From contig JALHOX010000060.1 of NCBI GenBank assembly GCA_022842805.1, positions 1 to 14,605 of the forward strand: a DNA stretch of 14,605 nt. Reading direction: 5' to 3'. The notes beneath the pieces are model-generated. The model was not told the DNA's origin. It saw nothing but the letters and a program-made list of their open reading frames with translations, and ran no database searches. Both the position numbers and the translations under genes were made by a program. Source of the stretch: Phycisphaerae bacterium (lineage in GTDB: Bacteria > Planctomycetota > Phycisphaerae > UBA1845 > Fen-1342). Shown here piece after piece: positions 1-7,712 of this stretch. Numbering within the stretch: position 1 is the stretch's first letter; the number at the start of each line of letters is the position of its first letter.

Positions 1-172
1 CGCCTTCGACCGCGCCCGCGGCAAGCGCGGTGGCGCTGCCGGTGAGCGGCGCCGCGGCAATGGCCATGGCGGGGCGAACGCTCGCGAACGCACCGGCGGC
101 CGTGGCGCTCGCGGCCAGCGCGGCTTGCAGAACTTCACGACGGGACGGCGACGAGGGGACTTGCGCGGACAT
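1..172 (-). CDS. N-terminus of a Tat-exported protein (partial)
   Basis: The reading frame starts at the ATG complementary to 170-172 and runs off the left edge, giving 57 residues. The N-terminus reads MSAQVPSSPSRREVLQAAL and then an Ala-rich hydrophobic stretch. The twin arginines at residues 11-12 in an S-R-R-E-V-L context followed by a weakly hydrophobic segment are the pattern of a Tat signal peptide, so the product is probably exported folded, often with a cofactor. A GGAG lies about 9 nt before the ATG, supporting this start. Too little of the mature protein is present to name it; many planctomycete Tat substrates are oxidoreductases or sulfatases, but nothing here decides between these. 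It is divergent from the FG-GAP gene at 557. Confidence 0.6.
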   Translation of the reverse strand, partial: MSAQVPSSPSRREVLQAALAASATAAGAFASVRPAMAIAAAPLTGSATALAAGAVEG

Positions 173-556
173 GCGAACACTCCGTTCGAATAGGTGCCAA
201 TGAATTGCGAGCGGTGGAATCGTAACGCGCCGGTGCGGCGGCGTGCTCGACGCCGATTCATGAAAAACTCACCGGAAATCAGCCGATTCCTATCGCTGCC
301 CGTGACTCAATCCGCCATAATGTTGCAGCGAGTTCACCCAGACCCCCAATACGCGCGTATGCGCCGCGCGTCGAACTCGCGATGGCAAGGATCGCCACTA
401 CGACTGTTGCCGCGACGTCGCGAAACACGATGTCGCTGCGCGCCTGGGACGATCCGCGCACCGAAGCCATATTTGCGGTCGCCGGGCGACCGCAGCGGCT
501 TCACGCGAGCTGCGGGCGATCGCGAACCGAAACTGGCCCGCGCAAGGAGATGGGCG
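173..556. other. Divergent intergenic region, 384 nt
   Basis: No gene is supported here. A frame open to the right-hand gene extends through it from 194, but the conceptual protein is Arg-rich low-complexity sequence with no signal peptide at its start, whereas a ribosome binding site and signal peptide begin at 557. The region must hold the promoters of both flanking genes. The best plus-strand -10 candidate is CATAAT at 316-321, but it has no convincing -35 box at the usual distance. Confidence 0.5.
544..549 (+). promoter_or_regulatory. Ribosome binding site deciding the start at 557
   Basis: AAGGAG lies 7 nt before the ATG at 557. This is the strongest Shine-Dalgarno sequence in the frame and places the start directly before a typical signal peptide, overriding the upstream in-frame start at 194. 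Confidence 0.75.
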
Positions 557-2023
557 ATGCGGAAGGGAACGGAGCTGAAGCGGTGGTTGTGCGCGCCGGG
601 AGTGTCCTGCGCGCTGTTGGCGGCGAGCGCCGCGGCATGGAGCAGCGGGCGCGCCAGCGCCGGCGATTGCGCGGTCGGCGCCGGCACGCGGCTGATCGCG
701 CCGGATCTTGCGGCGTTTGATCTGTTCGGCCAGGCGGTCGCGATCGATGGCGACACGATGGTCGTCGGCGCGTGGAACGACGAGACGCCGATCGTCTCGG
801 GATCGGCCTATGTCTATCAGCGCCAGGCCGGCGTCTGGCAGTTTGTGACCAAGCTGCTGCCGCCCGACGGCGCGGCGTTCGACCGGTTCGGCTGGTCGGT
901 GGACATCGATGCGGACACGATCGCGATCGGCGCGGACAGCGACGACGCGCCGCAGGTCGATCGCGGGTCGGTCTATGTGTTTGTGCGGGTCGCGGGCGCG
1001 TGGCAGTTTCAGCAGAAGCTGACGGCTCTGGGCGGCATCGGCGGCGATCGGCTGGGCACATCGGTTTCGGTGAAGGGCGACACGCTGATCGCCGGAGCGC
1101 CGGGCAATGATGAGCAAGGCCCCAATGCGGGAGGTGCGTTCGTCTTTGTTCGCAGCGGCGCGGTTTGGACGGAAGAGGCCCTGCTGAGCGATCCGAACGC
1201 GATCGGCGGAGAAAACTTCGGCGCGGCGGTGGCCGTCGACGGCGACCTGGCGCTCGCGGGAGCGAACCTGAGTGACGTGGCCGGTGTGAACGCGGGCGCG
1301 GTGATTCCGTTCTCGCGATCGGCCGGGGTGTGGACGCCGGAGGCTCCGCTCAGCGCCGCGCCGCTGTTGAGCGCGGGTGATCAGTTCGGCATTTCGCTGG
1401 CGCTCGCGGGCGACGCGGCGATTGTCGGAGCGCCGTTCAGCAACGCGGGCGGCACTGACACGGGTCGGGCGTTTTTCTATCGGCGGACGAGCGGCGCGTG
1501 GGGGCTGATCGACACGCTGCGTTCGCCCACGCCGGCGAATAATGACCAGTTCGGCATTTCCGTCGCGCTATCGGCGGATGCGGCGGTGGTCGGACTGTTG
1601 TTTGGCGACACGGGCGGTGTCGATAGCGGCGGCGCGATGGTGTTTCTGCGCGAGGAGAACGTGTTTGCCTTCTCCGGTGCGCTAAGCGCGCCGGAAGTCA
1701 GCACGGTGGATCAGTTTGGAATCTCGGTCGCGATTTCGACCGAGGCCATCGCGGTCGGTGCGAGCCAGGACGACGCCGGCGCGGCCAACAGCGGCGCGGC
1801 GTTCGTCTTTGCGCTGAATTGCGGCGGACTGCCGGGCGACATGAATTGCGACGGCGTCGTCTCGGTCGGCGATATCTCGGGCTTTGTGCTGGCGCTGACC
1901 GACCCGGCTGGGTATGCGGCGGCGTTCCCGAGCTGTGACATCAACAACGCCGATGTGAACAACGACACGATCGTCTCGGTCGGTGACATTGGACCGTTTG
2001 TGCAGTTGCTGACCGGCGGCTGA
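557..2023 (+). CDS. Secreted FG-GAP repeat propeller protein with dockerin-like tail
   Basis: A 488-residue exported protein. Residues 1-36 form a signal peptide (MRKGTELKRW, hydrophobic core, ASA before Gly36). Residues about 50-420 contain seven repeats of about 50 residues, each with an (F/L)G-x-(S/A)-(V/L)-x-(I/V/L) strand and a VGA/AGA turn, for example FGQAVAIDGD at 57, FGWSVDIDAD at 111 and FGISVALSAD at 332. Seven such repeats match a seven-bladed FG-GAP beta-propeller of the bacterial FG-GAP_2 type. The DxDxDG calcium loops of integrin propellers are not obvious. Residues 425-488 are a dockerin-like pair of loops, GDMNCDGVVSVGDI and ADVNNDTIVSVGDI, expected to bind calcium and perhaps attach the protein to a partner. 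Function beyond a structural or binding role outside the cell cannot be assigned. It stands alone and is followed by a terminator. Confidence 0.85.
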   Translation: MRKGTELKRWLCAPGVSCALLAASAAAWSSGRASAGDCAVGAGTRLIAPDLAAFDLFGQAVAIDGDTMVVGAWNDETPIVSGSAYVYQRQAGVWQFVTKLLPPDGAAFDRFGWSVDIDADTIAIGADSDDAPQVDRGSVYVFVRVAGAWQFQQKLTALGGIGGDRLGTSVSVKGDTLIAGAPGNDEQGPNAGGAFVFVRSGAVWTEEALLSDPNAIGGENFGAAVAVDGDLALAGANLSDVAGVNAGAVIPFSRSAGVWTPEAPLSAAPLLSAGDQFGISLALAGDAAIVGAPFSNAGGTDTGRAFFYRRTSGAWGLIDTLRSPTPANNDQFGISVALSADAAVVGLLFGDTGGVDSGGAMVFLREENVFAFSGALSAPEVSTVDQFGISVAISTEAIAVGASQDDAGAANSGAAFVFALNCGGLPGDMNCDGVVSVGDISGFVLALTDPAGYAAAFPSCDINNADVNNDTIVSVGDIGPFVQLLTGG

Positions 2024-2118
2024 TCGAGCAGCGCGGTTGCGACCGCTTAGACCGGGTCCGACGAGGACGGGCGAGCAACACTTCGCGCGCCCGTGACTTC
2101 GAGACCAGCACAACAACG

Positions 2119-2158
2119 AGCGGCACGGATAAGCTGCGAAGAGCTTGTCCGTGCCGCT
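2119..2158 (+). terminator. Hairpin terminator after the FG-GAP gene
   Basis: A 17-bp stem pairs 2119-2135 with 2142-2158, with one U-G wobble and a 6-nt loop (GCGAAG). It is followed by TTTGATTTTTGTT. It lies 96 nt after the stop codon of the FG-GAP gene and also just beyond the end of the convergent carbonic anhydrase gene; in that direction the tail is less T-rich, so termination there would be weaker. Confidence 0.85.
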
Positions 2159-2196
2159 TTGATTTTTGTTGACTCAGCCCGAGGTCGAGCGGGTGA

Positions 2197-3222
2197 TTAG
2201 TGGCCGCCGGGGTCGCCGTGACCGGCTTCGGCGGGCTTTTTCTGCGGCTCGATATCGTGCTGGTCGCCGGCGCTCTGCGCGTGCACCGCGCCGTGGCCGT
2301 CGCCGGTGGAGGCGGGGCTGTTGCCGCCCTTCACGAGTTCTGCCTCCTGCGGATGTCGGCCGAGCCACTCGACGGTGCCCGTATCGATGTTGTAGACGGC
2401 GCCGAGCACGCCCAACTCGCCCTTACGCACCTTTTCGCGCACCAGATCACTGCTTCCGACGACATCGGAGATGGTGTGCCAGACATTTTCGACGATGCAG
2501 GCGTTGACGAGGTCGTCGCCCTTCAGGTTCGGCTGCTGCTTGCGCACCGAGTCGACCGCGGGCTCGATGTGTTTCAGGAGCTTCGGGATGCTGCCGTGCT
2601 CGGTGGCGCTCGCCCCGTTTACGGCCGCAGTCACCGCGCCGCACGACGAGTGGCCCATGACGATCAGCATCGGGGTATTCAGGTGGCCGACGGCGTACTC
2701 GATCGAGCCGGTCTCGTCGCCATCGACGACGTTTCCGGCGACGCGAATCAGGAATAGATCGCCGATGCCCTGATCAAAGATCAGTTCGCAGGGGACGCGT
2801 GAATCGGAGCAACTGACGATGGTCGCCATCGGATGCTGGCCGCGGAGGGCAGTGTCCTGGCGGCGGAACCCGTCGCCGTGCGGATGGAGGCACTTGCCGG
2901 AGACGAAGCGCTCGTTGCCGGCCCGCAGAAGCGTGAGGGCTTTTGGCTCGCGCTCGATGGTGCCGCTGCTGCCGAAGCGGCGTTTGCGCTGCGGCTCGGC
3001 TCCATCGCCCGTGTCTTCGCCATGTCCGGCGGCCGGCTTTCCGTGCCCAGCCGCGGCGGGCTTGCCGTGGCCGTCGTCGGCCTTGGCTTTGGCCGGCGCG
3101 CCGTGACCGCCGGCGGCTTTGGCTTCGGGCTTGGCGCCGCCGCCGCCTGCGATGGCGACGTTAGATGCAATCAGGCCGGCGGCGACGAGGGCGATGGTGC
3201 TGCGATGGAGGAAGGTCTTCAT
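2197..3222 (-). CDS. Exported beta-carbonic anhydrase with histidine-rich arms
   Basis: A 341-residue protein expected to interconvert CO2 and bicarbonate outside the cytoplasm. The signal peptide is MKTFLHRSTIALVAAGLIAS with an AIA-G site near residue 25. Residues 26-75 are a Gly/Ala/Lys/His linker with repeated GHGKPAA units. The catalytic domain spans about 92-300: CSDSR at 138-142 gives zinc ligand Cys138 with the Asp140/Arg142 dyad, and HSSCGA at 191-196 gives zinc ligands His191 and Cys194. Residues 305-341 are another His-rich tail (GHGAVHAQ, AGHGDPGGH). The core has the normal length for a beta-class enzyme; the arms are extra. The ATG at 3222 is preferred over the in-frame start 57 nt upstream because GGGAG lies about 10 nt before it and the signal peptide starts there. 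Known: beta-class enzymes form dimers or tetramers. Inference: the arms may hold or buffer zinc. Confidence 0.93.
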   Translation of the reverse strand: MKTFLHRSTIALVAAGLIASNVAIAGGGGAKPEAKAAGGHGAPAKAKADDGHGKPAAAGHGKPAAGHGEDTGDGAEPQRKRRFGSSGTIEREPKALTLLRAGNERFVSGKCLHPHGDGFRRQDTALRGQHPMATIVSCSDSRVPCELIFDQGIGDLFLIRVAGNVVDGDETGSIEYAVGHLNTPMLIVMGHSSCGAVTAAVNGASATEHGSIPKLLKHIEPAVDSVRKQQPNLKGDDLVNACIVENVWHTISDVVGSSDLVREKVRKGELGVLGAVYNIDTGTVEWLGRHPQEAELVKGGNSPASTGDGHGAVHAQSAGDQHDIEPQKKPAEAGHGDPGGH

Positions 3223-3767
3223 GCGTCGTGGTCTCCCGAATCGTTGAAGTGCGCTCGAGCGCGTGCGTCGACCGGACACTCGTCCCGCTGCCGAATGCCC
3301 GCTGCGGCGCTCCCCTCAACTATGCGAATCCCCCGGCCCGCGTCACGACTGAAAACGGGAAGTTTTTGCGCCCAAAGCTCGCGATGTTCGCGGCTCATAA
3401 AGACTCATCCTACTGCAAGGCCGAGCTCCAATTACACCATCGACCACAAAATCATTTACCTATTTTCGGGTGACAATTTGTACTCGTAGTTTGTGTACTG
3501 TTCTGGTGCGATTGTGGGGTTGATGGAATCTCGGACTAAGTTCATGCGATTCGGCAAGGTCCGATCAGCAATGCCTGAACGCGGCGTTGCGCCGAGGTGC
3601 GGCCTACGGTTGCGCTCCCTTTGACGGCCGTCATCTCAGTTTCTTCGCTTCAGTGCACGACCGTCTCACCGTTCGACCATTCACCGTTTCCCGCCCGGCG
3701 CTGCCTCGCATAAACTCCGGCGGCGAGTCCGGGCTTTGCGGCCCAGACGATTGCTGGATCGAATGAA
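3223..3767. other. Intergenic region between carbonic anhydrase and tRNA-Ile, 545 nt
   Basis: No credible coding frame was found. An AT-richer island at about 3430-3500 interrupts otherwise GC-rich sequence. On the plus strand it holds GTGACA at 3470-3475 and TGTACT at 3494-3499, spaced 18 nt, a weak sigma70-like pair. A second weak -10 candidate for the tRNA is CATAAA at 3709-3714, with no good -35. The promoter of the carbonic anhydrase must also lie here, on the minus strand, but no clear match was seen. Confidence 0.4.
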
Positions 3768-4165
3768 GGGCCCTTAGCTCAGCGGTTAGAGCCGCGGACT
3801 TAATGGCCGGCGCAGCGCTAAACCGCGGCGCGGAAGGCTTGGCGCGACAGCCGCTTGCAGAAGCGGGCGATGCGCGATTTTTCCGAGCCGATCCGCTCCG
3901 GGGCATGCCTGCGACCGGCGGGTCGGCCCGGCGGGGACGCCGGGCAATGTAGGTCGTCAAAGTCGGGGAACGCTACCGGCCGAAAGGCCCACGCCGATCC
4001 CGAGCCAAGCAGCCCGCGTGGAGCCTTCCGCTCCTGCGGGCGGGCGTGTGTAGAGACTGGACGGCGACCCACCCAGACCGGGTGAAGGGACAGTCCGAGC
4101 CGACGGGAAACCGCCGGAGCGCTTGCATAATCCGTAGGTCGCAGGTTCGAATCCTGCAGGGCCCA
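3768..4165 (+). tRNA. tRNA-Ile(CAU) gene split by a group I intron
   Basis: Exon 1 is 3768-3800 (33 nt) and exon 2 is 4126-4165 (40 nt). Joined, they form a 73-nt cloverleaf: acceptor GGGCCCU/AGGGCCC with discriminator A; D arm GCUC/GAGC; anticodon stem GCGGA/UCCGU (one G-U pair) with loop CUCAUAA; variable loop AGGUC; T arm GCAGG/CCUGC with loop UUCGAAU. CCA is not encoded. Anticodon CAU with this acceptor and D-arm sequence matches the minor isoleucine tRNA, whose C34 is converted to lysidine by TilS so that it reads AUA. Methionine tRNAs have different acceptor stems. The loop is a proper 7-mer only if the insert is removed exactly between U33 and C34. Confidence 0.92.
3801..4125 (+). ncRNA. 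Group I (IC3-like) self-splicing intron in the tRNA-Ile anticodon loop
   Basis: The 325-nt insert follows U33 and ends in G (4125), the group I boundary rule. Core helices can be traced. P3: GGUCG 3952-3956 with CGACC 4065-4069. P7: GACUG 4055-4059 with CAGUC 4091-4095. P8: CACCC 4070-4074 with GGGUG 4080-4084. P9: 4100-4106 with 4111-4117 around a GAAA loop. The strings GUGUAGAGACU-GACGGC, CGAGCCAAGC and GUGAAGG-A-AGUCC closely resemble, from memory, the Azoarcus tRNA-Ile intron. P5 has GGCC-GAAA-GGCC, and P6 has GCCCGC/GCGGGC. P2 is likely 3929-3936 with 3941-3948. P1 is tentative: CGGACU with GGCCG (3805-3809), a U-G pair at the splice site and a bulged A. No homing endonuclease frame is present. 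Excision should be autocatalytic with a guanosine cofactor. Confidence 0.9.
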
Positions 4166-4182
4166 ATGTTGAATGCTCCGAC

Positions 4183-4202
4183 GCCGGGGGATCGCCCCTG
4201 GC
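4183..4202 (+). other. Hairpin downstream of tRNA-Ile
   Basis: An 8-bp stem (4183-4190 with 4195-4202, one G-U pair, loop ATCG) begins 18 nt after the tRNA. No T-run follows, so it may be a processing or weak termination signal rather than a classical terminator. Confidence 0.35.
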
Positions 4203-4281
4203 AAGCGAAGTCCGAGGGATGAATCCCCCCTGCCGGTTGTCCACGGCCGATGAACTTCGCCCGGCCGATTCTTTAGGGAGA

Positions 4282-4298
4282 GGCGGGTGGAACCCGCC
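4282..4298 (-). terminator. Possible terminator hairpin of the GH57-like gene
   Basis: A 7-bp perfect stem (GGCGGGT/ACCCGCC, loop GGA) lies about 25 nt beyond the stop codon of the minus-strand gene ending at 4324. It has no T-run in the direction of that gene, so the call is weak. Confidence 0.35.
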
Positions 4299-4323
4299 CG
4301 GCCTTGCCGCAGATCACTTGTAA

Positions 4324-7300
4324 TCAGCCGCCGGTGAGAAGCGCGACGAAGCCGGCGATATCGCCCACGGTCACAAATCCGTCGCCGTTGACGTCGGCGT
4401 TGTTGAGGTCGCAGGTGGGGTATTGAGCTGCGTATGCGGTTGGATTCGTCAAAGCGAGGACGAATCCCGCAATATCGCCCACCGTCACGAAGCCGTCGCA
4501 GTTCATGTCGCCCGCGAGAAAAGTCGGCAGGCTCGACGTCAGCTCGACCTTGAAATTGAACGACGGACCGCCGAACACCTCGATCTGTTCGGTAAGGGCC
4601 AGGTTGCGATTTTGATAGCCGGCGTCCGCCGGCGCGTTGTTCCGCGCGCCCACGGCGTGTTCGACGCGGACATAGCCACCTTGCAGGTTGCGGACTTCGT
4701 AGCTGTCGGCGGCGCTCACGACTTGCAGATCGGCGCGGCCGCGGAAGACCAGATTGGCCACATTGGGAGAGGCGCCGATGCGGACGAAATGATTTGAACC
4801 GGTGGTGTTGGTGTATTGCGCGTCGAGCGTGCCCGCGCCGGGCGCCAGCGAGATGCGTTTGACGATCTTGCCATCGGGCGCCGTGAACTGGACAAAATCC
4901 GTGCCGAGCGCGACGGCGAAGTCGGCATCGACATAGGCGAGGTTCATCTCCTTGAATGCGCTGCAGCGATTGGCCTGCTGCCCCGCCCGCTCTTCCTCGC
5001 CCGGCTCGCTGGGGTTGACCATTGGCGCGCCGATGACCTGCACGGCGTCATCAATCGCGTCGTAGTAGGCAAAGCCATGCACGAGCCGCCCGCCCCAGCG
5101 CTCGAAGACGGCGTAAATGCGGTTGTTGCGGAGGACGTATTCGCTCTGGCCGTCGTCGTCGAGATCGATCGACTCGACCACGGTCTGGGGGCCGATTACG
5201 CCGTCGCGCACGTCCGCGGCCCAGTCGGCGGCGGCGGTGATCATTCCCACGCTGCGAATGTGGTTATGAAGCCGCAGGGCCCAGGTGTTCAGTCCGTCCC
5301 AGGTCGGATCGGGCACGGGCCAGGGGTTGCCAAAACTGGTGCCCTGGTAGTGGTTCGTCGCGCCGTAGTCTTCCTCGTGCCAGGCGGTCTCGTAAATTAG
5401 CGAGGTGAACGCCAGCTCCGCGGACTCACGCAGATTGCCGATCGGAGCGGCGGCGATTCGCGCCCAGGCGTCATACATCAGGGTGCCGACGGTGTTCAGG
5501 TCGCCGTGCCGCTTGCCGCTGGGCAGCTTGGGGCCGTCGAGCGAATTGGCCTGGGCGTCGTTGGTCACGGGGAAGCCGAAGCGGCGGTGATAGTCGCCCT
5601 GCTCGCCGCGAATGACCGGCACGAGGTTGTAGAAATTCTGCTCGTTGCCGGGGAAGCCGGCGTTGTTGTCGTAGTACCAGTTGTTGTAGCTGTCCTGACT
5701 GGCGTGCTTGAGCCATTCGTAGCATTGAATGCTCAGCGAAAAGCCGAAGCCGTGGTCGATGACCCAGGCCGGGTTGTATTGCGGGTGCTGGGGGTCGGTG
5801 GCCCGGCGATAGAGATCGTTGAGGTTGCAGACCTCGATCCAGGGGTGATTGGCGATCCAGCGAATGGTCTGCTGATATTGCCACTGGTTGTTGTTTTCGA
5901 GCGAGATGCCCTGAACCGGGTCAAAGCTCTTGCCCGCCAGCGCCTCCCAATCGTCGAAGATCAGCGTTAGTTGGGCCGCGTCGGGGTGTGACGCCTTTTG
6001 CACCAGTGCGAAGCGAGCGTCGAGCGCCAGACCGCCGTCGGCCGGCCCGAATTTCTGCTGGTCTTCCCGGTCGTTGATCATGAAGCAATAGACGCCGTTG
6101 ATCTTATGGATCTTGTGGTGATGGGGCTGCTCGTAGCCGCCGAATGCCCCGCTCCACGGCTCGCTCGGGTAGTACCACCAATGCAGATGGGTCACCTCAT
6201 CGAGATAGGTTGCGCGATAGGGGCTGCTCGCGATGTCCTCGAACGTATGGCCGTCGAGCGGCGCGAGGCCGGTCGATTGCGAACGGATGACGCGCTCGGG
6301 CGTGTGCATGACCGGCACATCGTCGGGGGTCAGGTTAAAGGTCTCGAGCATGAGGTCGTTGAACTGCTGGATGCTGAGCGCGTTCGCCGGCCCCTCGAAA
6401 TAGGGCATGATGTGCTCGGCGAAGACGCCGCCGACCAGGGCGCCGGGCATGCCGTCGTTCTGATCGAGGTCGACGAACTCCGCCACGCGGGCGAGGAACG
6501 CCGGTCCGTCGGTGCGTGGGTCGTCGCCGGGCGCGGCCACGGCCCACTTCGCCGCGACGATCAGCGAGCCGGACAGGTGCAGGTTGATCGGCACGTTGAA
6601 AATCTGATGCGTGTCGAGGGTGCGGATGAAGCCGGTCTTGTTGACCGTCGGCGGGTCGAAAATGTGGACGCGCAGGTCGTCGGCCTGATTGATCGACTGG
6701 TTGCCGTGCGCGACGGAGGCGAATTTGGCCCGACCGGTGGTGGAGTTTGACGCGATCGCGCCGTTGATGAAGCCGTCGCTGAAGCCGCGGTCGTCGTCGA
6801 AGAAGGTGTCGGTGACATCACTGGCGGCGCCGCCGATCTCGCCCGCTCCGCCGTTGCTGCCGTCCTTCACGGTCGCGACGGTGAAGTAGAGCGTGCGGCT
6901 GCCGTCCCAACCGGCGTCGATCAGCGTATGGCGCGAGATGCCAAATTCGACGGCGTCGATCTCTTTGTTGTAGTACGAACCGACGAATCCGCCCGTGGTG
7001 CTGAAATCGCTGCGAAAGACGTTGCGGTTGGCGGAGTCGTAGAGGGCGATGCAAAGTTCCCAGTTGTGGGCGGGGTCCACGCGGACGTCGGTGAAGTCGG
7101 GCATCCAGGTCTGACCGCCGGGGGCGCAGTCGATCGCGACATAGAGATCGACGTTTCCGTTTTCGGCTCCGAGCGCGAGGTCATAGAAGTCCGCTCGGAA
7201 GTAGTAGTTCCCGCCTTCGTCGCGGCTGTAAAAGGCGATCAGGTCGCGCGAGTTGTCGAAGCCGTCGTTGAAGTTGTATCGCCCGCCCACCGACGAACCG

Positions 7301-7503
7301 GCCCCGTCGAGCGCCTTGCAGTCGGCGTGGCTCCAATCCTGGAATTCCTGGCGATAGGTGTTGCCCGCCGTGTCGGCGCCGATGATCGGCCCGGCGCCGA
7401 TCGTGATCGCGCCGAGCGCTGTCGCGCCGCCGGCGAGCGCCACGCCGCAGCATGCCACCATCTTTGTGATTTCGAACTTGCTGATCCGACGCAGATAACC
7501 CAT
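4324..7503 (-). CDS. Large secreted GH57-like protein with dockerin-like tail
   Basis: A 1059-residue protein. Residues 1-32 resemble a long signal peptide (MGYLRRISKFEITKMVACCG plus a hydrophobic run). Residues about 45-290 form a beta-rich region with regular spacing (YYFRADFYDLAL, DLYVAIDC, LYFTVATVKDG), like the carbohydrate-binding or DOMON-like domains that accompany glycosidases. Residues about 300-560 resemble a glycoside hydrolase family 57 core: GGVFAEHIMPYFEG near 358, VMHTPERV with Glu403 in the place of the nucleophile of GH57 region 3, and LTLIFDDWE with Asp517/518 in the place of the acid/base of the usual DDGEKFG. If active, it would act on alpha-glucans or a related glycan outside the cell. 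The C-terminal half is less clear. Residues 998-1059 carry two loops, GDMNCDGFVTVGDI and ADVNGDGFVTVGDI. The ATG at 7503 is chosen for GGAG 10 nt upstream; the frame stays open to 8427 but that part is antisense to other features. Confidence 0.72.
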   Translation of the reverse strand: MGYLRRISKFEITKMVACCGVALAGGATALGAITIGAGPIIGADTAGNTYRQEFQDWSHADCKALDGAGSSVGGRYNFNDGFDNSRDLIAFYSRDEGGNYYFRADFYDLALGAENGNVDLYVAIDCAPGGQTWMPDFTDVRVDPAHNWELCIALYDSANRNVFRSDFSTTGGFVGSYYNKEIDAVEFGISRHTLIDAGWDGSRTLYFTVATVKDGSNGGAGEIGGAASDVTDTFFDDDRGFSDGFINGAIASNSTTGRAKFASVAHGNQSINQADDLRVHIFDPPTVNKTGFIRTLDTHQIFNVPINLHLSGSLIVAAKWAVAAPGDDPRTDGPAFLARVAEFVDLDQNDGMPGALVGGVFAEHIMPYFEGPANALSIQQFNDLMLETFNLTPDDVPVMHTPERVIRSQSTGLAPLDGHTFEDIASSPYRATYLDEVTHLHWWYYPSEPWSGAFGGYEQPHHHKIHKINGVYCFMINDREDQQKFGPADGGLALDARFALVQKASHPDAAQLTLIFDDWEALAGKSFDPVQGISLENNNQWQYQQTIRWIANHPWIEVCNLNDLYRRATDPQHPQYNPAWVIDHGFGFSLSIQCYEWLKHASQDSYNNWYYDNNAGFPGNEQNFYNLVPVIRGEQGDYHRRFGFPVTNDAQANSLDGPKLPSGKRHGDLNTVGTLMYDAWARIAAAPIGNLRESAELAFTSLIYETAWHEEDYGATNHYQGTSFGNPWPVPDPTWDGLNTWALRLHNHIRSVGMITAAADWAADVRDGVIGPQTVVESIDLDDDGQSEYVLRNNRIYAVFERWGGRLVHGFAYYDAIDDAVQVIGAPMVNPSEPGEEERAGQQANRCSAFKEMNLAYVDADFAVALGTDFVQFTAPDGKIVKRISLAPGAGTLDAQYTNTTGSNHFVRIGASPNVANLVFRGRADLQVVSAADSYEVRNLQGGYVRVEHAVGARNNAPADAGYQNRNLALTEQIEVFGGPSFNFKVELTSSLPTFLAGDMNCDGFVTVGDIAGFVLALTNPTAYAAQYPTCDLNNADVNGDGFVTVGDIAGFVALLTGG

Positions 7504-7692
7504 GCACTTTCTCCGCTTGCGCGATGCCCGACCAATGCCCCCCTTTCTGCGACTACTGCGAGGCTCGACTTCCGTCGTCGAACGCTTTGTCGAATTCGTC
7601 AATCTAGCAAACCGGCGGCGAACGACCAATAAAACAGGGGTGATTTGCTCAAGTTTGGAAGCTTCAGAAAGCAGCGCTTGACGCGCTCCGTC

Positions 7693-7711
7693 GGCCGGCG
7701 AGCCGCCGGCC
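7693..7711 (-). terminator. Hairpin directly after the zinc-ribbon gene
   Basis: A perfect 8-bp stem GGCCGGCG/CGCCGGCC with an AGC loop starts 1 nt after the stop codon of the minus-strand gene ending at 7713. There is no T-run behind it. It may slow transcription or protect the 3' end; a full intrinsic terminator is not certain. Confidence 0.4.
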
Positions 7712-7712
7712 G

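Noticed and set aside
3768..4165. Disrupted tRNA pseudogene rather than a spliced gene
   Set aside because: All tRNA helices remain intact after removing the insert, and the insert has group I core helices with U and G at its ends.
3768..4165. tRNA-Ile(UAU) or tRNA-Leu(UAA) reading of the anticodon
   Set aside because: UAU would need the intron to end in C, against the group I rule; Leu would need a long variable arm, which is absent.
3818..4204. Frames through the intron and tRNA on both strands as possible homing endonuclease
   Set aside because: No LAGLIDADG, GIY-YIG, HNH or His-Cys motif, and the frames run through the tRNA exons.
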